DNA from: Ruminococcus sp. AM22-13
Lineage (GTDB): Bacteria > Bacillota > Clostridia > Lachnospirales > Lachnospiraceae
Length of the DNA stretch: 54,067 nucleotides
Direction: 5' to 3'
Assembly (NCBI RefSeq): GCF_003471165.1
Contig: NZ_QRIL01000024.1
Span: 1-54,067 of the forward strand
In this document: piece after piece, positions 8,961-17,294 of the stretch
How the letters are laid out: every line of letters begins with the position of its first letter
Numbering within the stretch: the first letter of the stretch is position 1
Position numbers and translations under genes: made by a program
Notes under the pieces: generated by a model
Database searches by the model: none
What the model saw: the letters and a program-made list of their open reading frames with translations, nothing else
What the model was told of the DNA's origin: nothing

Positions 8961-9007
8961 AAAGGACTTTCTGTAAATCAGTAAATGAAATGCAGAAAGT
9001 CTTTTTG
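8961..9007 (+). terminator. rho-independent terminator
   Basis: AAGGACTTTCTG and CAGAAAGTCTTTTT arms with a 20-base loop close the two-gene shell operon. Confidence 0.8.
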
Positions 9008-9099
9008 GAATATGTATAAAGATTCTGCAGTAAAGAAGTGTCAGGGTATTGAAAATGATTGAAGGTAGTATTAAATCAAGAAGGCAGGTATTTCGGAAG

Positions 9100-9603
9100 A
9101 TGGATTATAAGAGTGTAAAAATATCAGAAGATGCAAAAATTGCAAGGCAGTCAGTGGTTATTGGAGATGTAACTATTGGGCGTGACAGTTGTGTTCTTCA
9201 TTATGCTGTGATACGTGGCGATGATGCTCCGATCGTGATCGGTGAGGAATCTAATGTTCAGGAAAACTGTACGATTCATGTAAGCCGTAATATGCCGGTA
9301 CATATTGGGAATAATGTGACAGTTGGACATAATGCAGTGCTTCATGGATGTATGATCGGTGACCGTACATTGATCGGAATGGGAGCGGTTGTTCTTGATG
9401 GTGCCATAATAGGTAAGGATTGTATCATAGGAGCAGGAAGTCTTGTGACAAAGAATACAGTGATACCGGACGGTTCTCTGGTGATGGGAAGTCCTGCAAA
9501 GATTAAACGAAACCTTACATGGGAAGAAAAGCTGGGAAATCTTGAAAACAGTAAAGAGTATGTTTCTGTGTCTGCCGAAATGCAGAAGCAGGGTGTATTG
9601 TAA
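9100..9603 (+). CDS. gamma-carbonic-anhydrase-like hexapeptide-repeat protein
   Basis: About 167 residues of left-handed beta-helix hexapeptide repeats (IGDVTIG, IGNNVTVG, IGDRTLIGMG). The gamma-carbonic-anhydrase metal site can be seen: H in ENCTIHVS and two H in VGHNAVLHGC, with RGDD upstream. Members of the YrdA/PaaY/CaiE branch are trimeric zinc or iron proteins; some hydrate CO2 and others act as thioesterases or have no known activity. ATG 9100 gives the usual family length; ATG 9055 or TTG 9049 would add a basic leader. It sits beside BMC shell genes, where CO2/bicarbonate chemistry could matter, but whether it is packaged cannot be told. No obvious encapsulation helix is present. Confidence 0.8.
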   Translation: MDYKSVKISEDAKIARQSVVIGDVTIGRDSCVLHYAVIRGDDAPIVIGEESNVQENCTIHVSRNMPVHIGNNVTVGHNAVLHGCMIGDRTLIGMGAVVLDGAIIGKDCIIGAGSLVTKNTVIPDGSLVMGSPAKIKRNLTWEEKLGNLENSKEYVSVSAEMQKQGVL

Positions 9604-9618
9604 AAATCAGACAATAAA

Positions 9619-9666
9619 AATATCCCCGGAACTTTATGTAAAAACAGTGGAGTTCCGGGGATATTT
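9619..9666. terminator. bidirectional terminator
   Basis: A near-perfect 16-bp stem (AAATATCCCCGGAACT paired with AGTTCCGGGGATATTT) lies between two convergent genes, with A and T tracts on either side. Confidence 0.85.
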
Positions 9667-9673
9667 ATGTATA

Positions 9674-10162
9674 TCAGACAGTAATCTTAAACCAGTCTTT
9701 TTCTTCAAAATCTACTACTGTGCAGTCATTTGCATAAGTGCATTCCGGAAGAATGATCATGGCATGGAGTACTTCATTGTTTAAAGGAAGAGGACATAAA
9801 TGCCAGATAGCAGCATTGATCTTCACCATAGTTCCTTTTGGAACTATGAATGCTCTGGTAAGTTCCGGAACAGGTGCGCCTGCAGAAGCCGGTGCTACAT
9901 GTATGATCATGTCATCATCCAGTGCAACAATTCCTTCCCAGGTAGTTGTGTGATATTCAGCAGCTTTAACGATGCGTTCATCTTTATGTACTGCAATAGG
10001 TGAAAAACCAATGGATCCCATACAGGTACCGGAAATACGGTCTGGATAAAATTTATGTATTTCACCCTGTAATGGATAGCCTTCTGGCTCTGTCATGCTG
10101 AAAAATGTACCAAATGGTGCAAAATCTGCAGCATTAATTTTTGTTGCTTTTAGTTCTCTCAT
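9674..10162 (-). CDS. ureidoglycolate-lyase (AllA)-like protein
   Basis: The 162-residue length and the pattern (NAADFAPFGTFF near the start, YHTTTWEGIVAL in the middle, GTMVKINAAIWHLCPLPL near the end) match the AllA cupin-like family (PF04115). AllA splits ureidoglycolate to glyoxylate and urea in allantoin breakdown. Family members with other substrates exist, and no allantoinase or allantoate genes are nearby, so the reaction here is uncertain. It starts at ATG 10162 with an AAGGGGG ribosome site. It lies 42 bases after eutJ on the same strand, so the two probably form an operon linked to the shell genes. Confidence 0.7.
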   Translation of the reverse strand: MRELKATKINAADFAPFGTFFSMTEPEGYPLQGEIHKFYPDRISGTCMGSIGFSPIAVHKDERIVKAAEYHTTTWEGIVALDDDMIIHVAPASAGAPVPELTRAFIVPKGTMVKINAAIWHLCPLPLNNEVLHAMIILPECTYANDCTVVDFEEKDWFKITV

Positions 10163-10204
10163 GGTATAATACCCCCTTATATAGTATTTTATGAAAAGTT
10201 TTGA

Positions 10205-11041
10205 TTATTTTTTTTGTGTGACCGGTGGAAGATCACAGTGATAAGCGATACCCAGTGGGGTTACCAGCAGAGGATGTACCGGACGATAAACAGGTAGCCC
10301 AAGCTTTTTTTCAAATACGCTTGTGAAATCTTCAAAACTTGCGGAACCGCCTACAACATATACAGCGGGTACCTGGTAGCCTGTGAGAAATCTCTGAGTG
10401 ATCGTGGCCATTTTTTCTACAGTTGCTTTGATTACAGGGAAAATTTCAGCTTCTTTTGAACGATCTGTTTTTAAAATTTCAGCTTCTTCGTATGGGATGT
10501 TATAGTGCCCTGCTACAGTCATGGTCATGTGACTGCCACCGGTAGCTTCATCGTCTGTGTAGATTACTTTGCCGTCTTTGAGAATGCTGATTCCTGTAGT
10601 GCCTCCACCTACATCCACTACAGCGCCGTCTGAAATCTTAAGTACAGCAGCTGCAGCGGTGGGTTCGTCTACGATATTGGAAACCTCAAAACCTGCACCC
10701 TCCAGCACATATTGAATACTTTTTGAACTTCCTTCGGAAACTCCGGGTGGGATTGCAGCTGCAGCGTAAGGAAGCTCAGTTTTCAGTTTTTCTTCAAGTT
10801 CAGCCTTCAGCCGTGTAACAAGCTGAACAGATTCATAATAATTGACGATCACGCCGTCTCTGATAGCCTGGGAGGGAGCGGATATGCCGGCAATCGGACG
10901 GTTGGTAGTGTCTACAACTGCCAGAACTGTATTAGCTGTACCCAAATCCACACCTACTTTCAGACGGCCTTTGAATTTTTTGCATTCACCGGTTTGAACA
11001 AGATCGGCGAAATTTGATAAAGTTCTGTTTTTCAATTCCAT
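10205..11041 (-). CDS. eutJ: EutJ-like Hsp70-fold chaperone
   Basis: An actin/Hsp70-fold ATPase of 278 residues. The phosphate-1 motif GVDLGTANTVLAVVD, phosphate-2 motif VDVGGGTTGISIL and adenosine motif YVVGGSASF are all visible, as is VDEPTAAAAVL. Length and order match EutJ of ethanolamine/propanediol microcompartment loci, which lacks the Hsp70 substrate domain and is thought to help load or assemble enzymes. Start at ATG 11041 is supported by CAGGAG upstream; an extension to 11089 lacks a ribosome site. It is transcribed toward the AllA-like gene. Its presence argues that the two nearby BMC genes belong to a catabolic metabolosome and are not strays. Confidence 0.8.
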   Translation of the reverse strand: MELKNRTLSNFADLVQTGECKKFKGRLKVGVDLGTANTVLAVVDTTNRPIAGISAPSQAIRDGVIVNYYESVQLVTRLKAELEEKLKTELPYAAAAIPPGVSEGSSKSIQYVLEGAGFEVSNIVDEPTAAAAVLKISDGAVVDVGGGTTGISILKDGKVIYTDDEATGGSHMTMTVAGHYNIPYEEAEILKTDRSKEAEIFPVIKATVEKMATITQRFLTGYQVPAVYVVGGSASFEDFTSVFEKKLGLPVYRPVHPLLVTPLGIAYHCDLPPVTQKK

Positions 11042-11332
11042 ATCTGTATACTCCTGATATTTTATTTTATAGATGAAATCGTTTGACATTGTTACTGCTC
11101 ATTCCGTTCTCAGCAACATGTTTTTCGATTTTTGCTGTTTCAGAAAAAACAACAAAAAATTGCAAACAGATATTATATATTATAGAATAATCAGTATGGA
11201 AAAGCAACAAAATATGCCGTTAGGTTATGAAAAGAATAGAAAAATTATTGGTAAATATCAAAGTTTTCATTAAATATTTTTTCATTGTGTGATAAAATAT
11301 TTAATGAACTTAAATACTTCTTGAATTCTTAA
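11042..11332. other. AT-rich divergent intergenic region
   Basis: No gene is seen here. It should contain the promoter for eutJ on the minus strand and once held the start of the ABC permease on the plus strand. Several TATA-rich stretches occur (about 11170-11190), but none could be assigned with confidence. Confidence 0.4.
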
Positions 11333-11902
11333 ATAAAGAAAGGATGCTATACAGGAATCCGCATAGTGGCTATGTTTTTGGGAATCTTTCTGGCAGTGTT
11401 GGCATATTGGTCAAAAACAGTGGAAATCCTGATAGCACCTGTAATTGCGGTGGTCAAATCTACACCTGTGGCGTCTTTTATCATTTTGTGCCTGATATGG
11501 ATACCTTCCAGAAATCTGTCAGTTTTTATTTCTTTTCTTATGGTCCTGCCTGTGATATATACAAATATCCTTGAGGGAATACAGCAGACTGACAGTAAGA
11601 TACTGGAAATGGCAAAAGTATTTCAGGTGAATCCCGGAAGAAAGATCAGATATATTTATGTATCGCAGGTACTGCCTTATTTTCTATCTGCATGCAGGCT
11701 TTCACTTGGGATGTGCTGGAAAGCAGGAGTGGCAGCAGAGGTTATCGGAGTATCCTCAGGTTCTATTGGTGAGAAACTGTATAATGCAAAAATATATCTG
11801 AATATTCCGGATCTTTTTGCATGGACGATTGTGATTATTGTGATAAGTTTTGTATTTGAAATTTGTGTTGCGTTTTTCCAGAAGGGAAAACCACTTGTAT
11901 AA
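11333..11902 (+). pseudogene. truncated ABC permease (SsuC/TauC type)
   Basis: About 185 codons encode the C-terminal three quarters of a binding-protein-dependent permease. The EAA loop appears as KILEMAKVFQVNPGRKIRYI, followed by LSLGMCWKAGVAAEVIG, as in nitrate/sulfonate/taurine permeases. A TAA at 11330-11332 sits in frame just upstream and about 60-70 N-terminal residues are missing, with no ribosome site. The 3' end runs into the ATPase gene, whose first 30 or so codons are also missing, so a deletion spans the junction. It is probably a remnant of an uptake system that once served the microcompartment cluster. Confidence 0.7.
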
Positions 11903-12385
11903 GAGGAAGATCCGGATGTGGAAAAACTACACTGATACGGCTTCTTTTGGGGCTGGATATTCCGGATAAGGGAAAAATAGAAGGGATAAGTGACAGGAAG
12001 ATCAGTGCAGTATTTCAGGAAGATCGCCTGTGCGAAAATCTGAGTGCTGCTTCCAATATAAGAAAACAATATCAGACAGAGAACTGGAGGAGGCATATAA
12101 AGCAGTTGCGCTTACTGAGGTATGGCAGAAACCGGTTCGTGAATTAAGCGGAGGAATGCGCAGAAGAGTGTCTATCCTGAGGGCATTGCTGGCTGATTCA
12201 GACTGTGTGATTATGGATGAACCTCTCAGAGGTCTTGATGAAAAACCAGAACAAAAACAATTGATTATATTTTAAAAAAGACCGAGGGAAAGACATTGAT
12301 CTTTGTTACCCATGAAGAACAGGAAGCAGTTTGGCTAAAGGCCGACAAAACATTAAAATTTATGAAGGATCATCTGATAAAATAA
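11879..12385 (+). pseudogene. frameshifted ABC transporter ATPase (SsuB/TauB type)
   Basis: Three reading frames together encode a nitrate/sulfonate-type ATP-binding subunit. Walker A (GRSGCGKTTLIRLLLGLD) lies in the first frame. The signature LSGGMRRRVSILRALL and Walker B DCVIMDEPLRGLDE lie in the second, and the H-loop TLIFVTHEEQEAVWL in the third. Shifts fall near 12060 and 12245, and the first strand before Walker A is missing. The gene cannot make a functional subunit. With the truncated permease it shows recent decay of a transporter, since the motifs are still well preserved. Confidence 0.75.
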
Positions 12386-12409
12386 TCCGGAAAGTGATGG
12401 GATAAAATA

Positions 12410-13444
12410 ATGCAGACTTATACATATGTTTCAAAGGGAAAATTTGAATTAATGGAAAAACCAAAACCAGTACTTATGCATGAACGAGATGCAGTTGTAA
12501 AAGTAACGCTTGCAAGTATCTGTTCAAGTGATCTGCACATTAAACACGGAAGTGTTCCCCGTGCAGTTCCTGGTATAACTGTGGGACATGAGATGGTAGG
12601 TATTGTTGAATCAGTTGGAAGTGCTGTAACTCATGTAAAACCGGGGGATCGTGTGACTGTAAATGTAGAAACCTTTTGTGGTGAATGTTTTTTCTGTAAA
12701 AAAGGTTATGTAAATAACTGTACAGATGAGAATGGCGGATGGGCTCTTGGCTGTCGTATAGATGGTGGTCAGGCAGAATATGTAAGAGTTCCGTTTGCTG
12801 ACCAGGGACTGAACAAAATTCCGGAAGGAGTTACTGACAGACAGGCTTTGCTGGTAGGAGATGTTCTTGCCACTGGCTATTGGGCTGCACGTATTTCTGA
12901 GATCACAGAGGAGGATACTGTGCTGATCATTGGAGCTGGTCCTACAGGAATTTGCACTTTGCTAAGTGTTATGCTGAAGAATCCAAAGTGTATTATTATG
13001 TGTGAAAAAGATGAAAACAGAATTCATTTTATTAATGAACATTATCCGGAGGTTCTTACTGTCTCGCCGGAGGAATGCTTTGATTTTGTCCAGGACCATA
13101 GTGATCACGGTGGAGCTGATGTAGTTCTTGAGGTTGCGGGAGCGGAATCTACATTTCGTCTGGCATGGGAATGTGCAAGACCAAATGCAACTGTGACAGT
13201 GGTTGCACTTTATGATAAGGCTCAGGTACTGCCACTTCCGGATATGTATGGAAAAAATCTCACATTCAAAACAGGTGGAGTGGATGGATGTGATTGTGAG
13301 GAAACCCTGAAACTGATCGCAGAAGGTAAGATTAATACAGAACCACTTATCACACATACCTATCCGCTTAGCAGAATCGAAGAAGCATATGAACTTTTTG
13401 AAAATAAGAGAGATGGTGTGATCAAAGTAGCGGTAGAGTGTTAG
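12410..13444 (+). CDS. zinc-dependent alcohol dehydrogenase (MDR family)
   Basis: An intact 344-residue medium-chain dehydrogenase. The catalytic zinc ligands are in ICSSDLHIKHG and GHEMVGIVESVG, the structural zinc cysteines in CGECFFCKKGYVNNC, and the Rossmann loop is IIGAGPTGIC. It should oxidise an alcohol or reduce an aldehyde with NAD(P). The GGWALGC stretch after the structural zinc is seen in threonine-dehydrogenase/isopropanol-type members. It follows the decayed ABC genes by 24 bases and lies in the microcompartment neighbourhood, where alcohol dehydrogenases recycle cofactor in aldehyde metabolism. That link is inference; no aldehyde dehydrogenase is present in the window. Confidence 0.85.
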   Translation: MQTYTYVSKGKFELMEKPKPVLMHERDAVVKVTLASICSSDLHIKHGSVPRAVPGITVGHEMVGIVESVGSAVTHVKPGDRVTVNVETFCGECFFCKKGYVNNCTDENGGWALGCRIDGGQAEYVRVPFADQGLNKIPEGVTDRQALLVGDVLATGYWAARISEITEEDTVLIIGAGPTGICTLLSVMLKNPKCIIMCEKDENRIHFINEHYPEVLTVSPEECFDFVQDHSDHGGADVVLEVAGAESTFRLAWECARPNATVTVVALYDKAQVLPLPDMYGKNLTFKTGGVDGCDCEETLKLIAEGKINTEPLITHTYPLSRIEEAYELFENKRDGVIKVAVEC

Positions 13445-13606
13445 AGCGTGTTTCGAAAACGATGTACTAGCAGGATCGCTGTAGATGAAATGAGAGAAAT
13501 GAGCAGGTCTGTGAAAAAATATCTGGAGCAGTTTCTTTTTTGATGTATCGGCTGAAAATAGTGCTGTGGCAGATACCTGCCTGAGCCAAATCTCATTTTT
13601 TAACCG
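13445..13606. other. intergenic region, no gene seen
   Basis: Starts with AGAGCGTGTTTCGAAAACGATG just after the ADH stop, which vaguely resembles the MITE arm downstream (AGAGTGTGTCTGAAAAATG). The rest shows no coding sense, although the composition looks like a decayed or repeated element. It leads straight into the hairpin repeat at 13607. Confidence 0.3.
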
Positions 13607-13763
13607 AATCAAGTAAGTCCCCTGCTTCAATTGCGAAAAGCAATAAGCAGTGGGTGGGGACTTACTTGTATCAGGAGGAGTGCAAGCTCCTTCTGATAAA
13701 CTGCGAAGCAGTTATTCGGTTATGAGCAAGTAGCGAAGCGGATTGCGAATATCCGCTTGACTG
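13607..13763. repeat. multi-hairpin intergenic repeat, full copy
   Basis: Four consecutive hairpins. First, AAGTAAGTCCCC (13611-13622) pairs with GGGGACTTACTT (13656-13667) around an inner stem with a GCGAAAAGC loop. Second, ATCAGGAGGAG pairs with CTCCTTCTGAT. Third, AACTGC-GAA-GCAGTT. Fourth, AAGCGGAT-TGCGAAT-ATCCGCTT. Shortened copies lie at 7960-8002 and about 3489-3524. The first hairpin could terminate transcription of the ADH gene. Confidence 0.7.
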
Positions 13764-13836
13764 TATAAAAATACAGGAAAATGACAAAAATTGATAAAAT
13801 ATGTAAATTTTTAGTTATATTTTAAGCATTCTATGG

Positions 13837-13933
13837 TACACTAGAGTGTGTCTGAAAAATGCTTTTCGCAAAATCTACCGCAAAGTGGGGCGTGCAGATT
13901 GTGAGAATGATTTTTCAAACATACTCTAGTATA
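13837..13933. repeat. MITE-like inverted-repeat element (97 bp)
   Basis: The left end (TACACTAGAGTGTGTCTGAA and on) and the right end (13909-13933) are inverted repeats matching at 21 of 25 positions. The interior continues as an imperfect hairpin. It begins and ends with TA, as for elements that duplicate a TA target. It encodes nothing and lies just before the transporter gene. The same terminal sequence occurs alone at 3319-3343. Confidence 0.65.
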
Positions 13934-13963
13934 GTATATCAAAAATGGGAGGAAAACTCGAAA

Positions 13964-15484
13964 ATGAGCAAAAAAGAAGGAAAAGGATTAAAGTCTTTCA
14001 ACAAGGGATTTCAAGTGCCTGACACCTACATTATTATCTTTTTAGTAGTTGTTGTCGCAGCACTTCTGACTTTCCTTGTACCAAAGGGATTTTACGAAAC
14101 ACAGGATATTTCGTACATGATCAATGGTGTTGAGAAAACCCGTACAGTAATCAAAGACGGAAGTTTCCAGTATCTGACAGACGATGCAGGAAATGTAGTA
14201 ACAGAGGGAGTAGCACTCTTTAGTGGAGATGGTGGAACAGGATTCTTCAACTATATGTATAACGGAATCGTAAGTAGTTCTGCAATCGAGATTATCGCAT
14301 TCCTTATGGTAGTAGGTGGTGCATTCGGTATCATGATCCGTACAGGTGCGATTGAATCCGGATTGATTGGATTGATCCGTAAGGCAAAGGGAGCAGAAAA
14401 ACTGCTGATTCCGATACTTTTCGTACTGTTTTCTCTTGGTGGAGCAGTTTTTGGAATGGGAGAAGAAGCACTTCCGTTTACTATGATTCTTTGTCCGTTG
14501 TTTGTAGCAGTTGGATATGATTCAGTTATCGCAGTTCTTGTTACTTATGTTGCAACACAGATTGGTTTCGGTTCATCCTGGATGAATCCATTCTCTGTAG
14601 GTATTGCACAGGGTATTGCAGGTATTGATGTATTCTCCGGAGCAGGATTCCGTATGGTAATGTGGGTAGTATTTACAGTTCTTGGCTGTGGAATGACTAT
14701 GTTCTATGCGTCAAAGATCAAAAAGACTCCGACAATTTCAATCGCATATAAGACTGATTCATATTTCCGTGAGCAGAATGAAAAAACAGGAATTGACGAA
14801 GGACATTCATTTGGTCTTGGACATATTTTAGTTCTTCTGACATTGGCTGCTACAGTAGTATGGGTAATTTGGGGAGTTATGACTCAAGGATACTACATGC
14901 CAGAGATTGCTACACAGTTCTTCATTATGGGAATTGTTTCCGGTGTGATCGGAGTTATCTTTAAACTGAACGATATGAAACTGAATGATATCGCAACATC
15001 ATTTAAAGATGGAGCAAAAGACCTGATTGGTGCTGCACTTGTTGTTGCTATGGCACAGGGTATCATGCAGGTTCTTGGTGGATCTGATCCGACAACACCT
15101 ACAGTTATTAATACAATTATGTATAATATTTCAAATGCACTGTCTGGAGTTTCCGGAGCAGTTGCAGCAGTACTTATGTATCTGTTCCAGTCTGTATTCA
15201 ACTTCTTCGTTGTATCCGGAACAGGACAGGCTGCAATCACAATGCCGATCATGGCTCCACTGTCAGACCTGTTAGGCGTTTCACGTCAGACAGCTGTAGT
15301 TGCATTCCAGCTTGGTGATGCATTTACAAACCTGATTGTTCCTACATCCGGATGTCTGATCGGATCTCTTGCAATTGCAAAGATTGAGTGGTCTAACTGG
15401 ATTAAATTCATGTGGAAATTCCTTGGCGTATTAATGATTGGTGCAATCATTACAATTCTTATTGCAGTTGGAATTGGATTCTAA
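13964..15484 (+). CDS. YfcC/DcuC-family carboxylate or amino-acid transporter
   Basis: A 506-residue membrane protein with about twelve segments. The N-terminal FQVPDTYIIIFLVVVVAALLT and the periplasmic loop after FLVPKGFYET are typical of the YfcC family (PF03606). GTGQAAITMPIMAPLSDLLG and PTSGCLIGSLAIAKIEWSNW are conserved C-terminal motifs. Substrates proposed for the family are dicarboxylates, peptides or basic amino acids. I start at ATG 13964 because GGGAGG lies 11 bases upstream; the open frame extends back into the MITE-like repeat, which is not coding. It is followed after 29 bases by beta-aspartyl peptidase, so it probably imports isoaspartyl dipeptides or exports the aspartate released. 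Confidence 0.85.
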   Translation: MSKKEGKGLKSFNKGFQVPDTYIIIFLVVVVAALLTFLVPKGFYETQDISYMINGVEKTRTVIKDGSFQYLTDDAGNVVTEGVALFSGDGGTGFFNYMYNGIVSSSAIEIIAFLMVVGGAFGIMIRTGAIESGLIGLIRKAKGAEKLLIPILFVLFSLGGAVFGMGEEALPFTMILCPLFVAVGYDSVIAVLVTYVATQIGFGSSWMNPFSVGIAQGIAGIDVFSGAGFRMVMWVVFTVLGCGMTMFYASKIKKTPTISIAYKTDSYFREQNEKTGIDEGHSFGLGHILVLLTLAATVVWVIWGVMTQGYYMPEIATQFFIMGIVSGVIGVIFKLNDMKLNDIATSFKDGAKDLIGAALVVAMAQGIMQVLGGSDPTTPTVINTIMYNISNALSGVSGAVAAVLMYLFQSVFNFFVVSGTGQAAITMPIMAPLSDLLGVSRQTAVVAFQLGDAFTNLIVPTSGCLIGSLAIAKIEWSNWIKFMWKFLGVLMIGAIITILIAVGIGF

Positions 15485-15513
15485 AACATACATTTGATAA
15501 TTGAGAGTGATTT

Positions 15514-16665
15514 ATGATGAAATTAATTCAGAATATTGATGTCTATGCCCCACAGCATCTGGGGAAAAAAGATGTACTTACAATCAATGATAAGATTGTC
15601 AAGATTAAAGATGCAGGTTCTATATCTGCAGAGGGATTTCTTTCTGAGGCAGAAATGATCAATGGAGAGGGTTTACTTTTAACTCCGGGATTCATTGACA
15701 GTCATGTACATGTACTCGGAGGCGGTGGCGAAGGTGGATTCGCCAATCGTACTCCGGAAGCAACTATGGAAGGACTTACGAAGTTTGGAGTAACAACAGT
15801 TGTTGGCTGCCTTGGAACAGATGGAATCGGTCGTGATATGTGTGCACTGGTTGCAAAGACAAAAGGATTGAATGAGCAGGGAATGTCTGCATACTGTTAT
15901 ACAGGCAGTTATCAGATTCCGGTTCACACGTTGACTGACAGTATTGTAAAAGATATTATGATGATTCAGGAAATCGTTGGAACCGGAGAAATCGCGATCT
16001 CTGATCATCGTTCTTCACAGCCGACTTTTGAGGAATTTGCACGTGTTGTTGCGGATACAAGACTTGGTGGTGTTCTTTCCGGGAAAGCTGGTATTGTAAA
16101 TGTTCATCTTGGCGACAGTCCGAGATGCTTAGATCTTATTGAACGAGTGGTAGATGAGACAGAGATACCGGCTTCTCAAATACTGCCAACACATATCAAT
16201 CGAAATGAGATGCTTTTTGGCAAGTCGATTGAGTATGCGCTGAAAGGCGGAGCAGTAGACTTTACAGGAAATGAAGATATTGACTATTGGGAAACTATCT
16301 GTGATGAGGTACGTGTATGTAATGGTATCAAACGGATGTTGGATGCAGGAGTAAATCCTGACCGTATGACAATTTCTTCTGATGGACAGGGAAGCCTTCC
16401 GATGTACAGTAGTGATGGCGAATTCCTTGGAATGGGTGTTGGACAGTCCAGCTGCCTTCTGAAGGAAGTAAAGGAATGTGTATTTAAAACAGAAATTCCT
16501 TTAGAAATAGCTATTTCTACAATTACATCTAATCCGGCAGATATTCTTCGCCTCAAAGGAAAAGGTAAGGTTGAAGAAGGCTATGATGCGGATCTTTGTA
16601 TTCTTGACCAGGAACTTCAGCTTGTTGAAGTAATTGCAAAAGGGAATACAGTTTATACAAAATAA
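15514..16665 (+). CDS. iadA: beta-aspartyl (isoaspartyl) dipeptidase
   Basis: A 383-residue amidohydrolase-superfamily protein. The two-metal motif is H64-V-H66 in GFIDSHVHVLGGGGEGG. The segments ISDHRSSQPTFEEFARV, NVHLGDSPRCLDLI and ILPTHINRNEMLF supply further histidines, and the catalytic aspartate lies in TISSDGQGS. These are diagnostic of IadA. It hydrolyses beta-aspartyl dipeptides that arise from damaged proteins or from cyanophycin-like and food-derived isoaspartyl bonds. It is cytoplasmic and shares an operon with the YfcC-type carrier, a pairing common in gut Firmicutes. ATG 15514 and 15517 are both possible starts. Confidence 0.9.
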   Translation: MMKLIQNIDVYAPQHLGKKDVLTINDKIVKIKDAGSISAEGFLSEAEMINGEGLLLTPGFIDSHVHVLGGGGEGGFANRTPEATMEGLTKFGVTTVVGCLGTDGIGRDMCALVAKTKGLNEQGMSAYCYTGSYQIPVHTLTDSIVKDIMMIQEIVGTGEIAISDHRSSQPTFEEFARVVADTRLGGVLSGKAGIVNVHLGDSPRCLDLIERVVDETEIPASQILPTHINRNEMLFGKSIEYALKGGAVDFTGNEDIDYWETICDEVRVCNGIKRMLDAGVNPDRMTISSDGQGSLPMYSSDGEFLGMGVGQSSCLLKEVKECVFKTEIPLEIAISTITSNPADILRLKGKGKVEEGYDADLCILDQELQLVEVIAKGNTVYTK

Positions 16666-16682
16666 AGTATATTGATGTCAGA

Positions 16683-16714
16683 AGCATCAGTCATTCAGTT
16701 GGCTGGTGCTTTTT
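16683..16714 (+). terminator. rho-independent terminator
   Basis: AGCATCAG pairs with CTGGTGCT, followed by a T run, after the iadA stop. Confidence 0.75.
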
Positions 16715-16808
16715 GCATGCGAGGATAGCTTGTAATGAAACGGATTTACAAGCTGACAAATGATGGTATAATTAATTCTATTGTTGAGCTGATAGAAAGG
16801 GCATAGGT

Positions 16809-17258
16809 ATGAGAAAAGCAATCGTATATGCATCGGTACATCATGGAAATACAGAAAAAATAGTAAAGAGCATAGCAGAAGAGTGTCAGGTCGATTTGAT
16901 TGATGCAGTAAAACAGTCAGATGCAGATCTGAGTAGTTATGATATGATCGGGTTTGCGTCAGGAATCTATTTTTCAAAGTTTCATCAGTCGATATTGAAA
17001 TTTGCGGAAAAGAATTTACCAGATGACAAAAAGGTCTTCTTGATCTGTACTTATGGTGGAAGTGCGAATTATAAATCCATAGAGCAGATTTTGGATAAAA
17101 AACATGCCAGTGTAGATGGTAAATTCGGATGTAAAGGATACGATACATTTGGGCCGTTCAAACTGGTTGGAGGTATTGCAAAAGGACATCCGGATGATAA
17201 AGATATCCAAAATGCAGTGGAGTTTGTAAAAGACTTAAAAAAGTATAAAGAAGTATAA
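16809..17258 (+). CDS. flavodoxin-family protein
   Basis: A 149-residue flavodoxin fold. IVYASVHHGNTEKIVKSIAE carries the FMN phosphate loop, altered from the usual S/T-x-T-G-N-T to S-x-H-H-G-N-T. YDMIGFASGIYFSKFH is the second FMN region, and FLICTYGG-S-A-N is the third. It should carry electrons in an anaerobe. The gene has an AGAAAGGG ribosome site and appears intact. It lies 36 bases before the SprT-like gene, possibly as a two-gene unit. Confidence 0.8.
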   Translation: MRKAIVYASVHHGNTEKIVKSIAEECQVDLIDAVKQSDADLSSYDMIGFASGIYFSKFHQSILKFAEKNLPDDKKVFLICTYGGSANYKSIEQILDKKHASVDGKFGCKGYDTFGPFKLVGGIAKGHPDDKDIQNAVEFVKDLKKYKEV

Positions 17259-17294
17259 AGAAGAAATAGAAATATTGGGTAGGAATGTGAAATA

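Noticed and set aside
8343..11041. Ethanolamine or propanediol utilisation operon
   Set aside because: No EutBC, PduCDE, vertex protein or aldehyde dehydrogenase is present; only shell proteins and EutJ are shared.
13859..13963. Transporter start at ATG 13859
   Set aside because: That ATG lies in the inverted-repeat element; ATG 13964 has GGGAGG and the normal family start.
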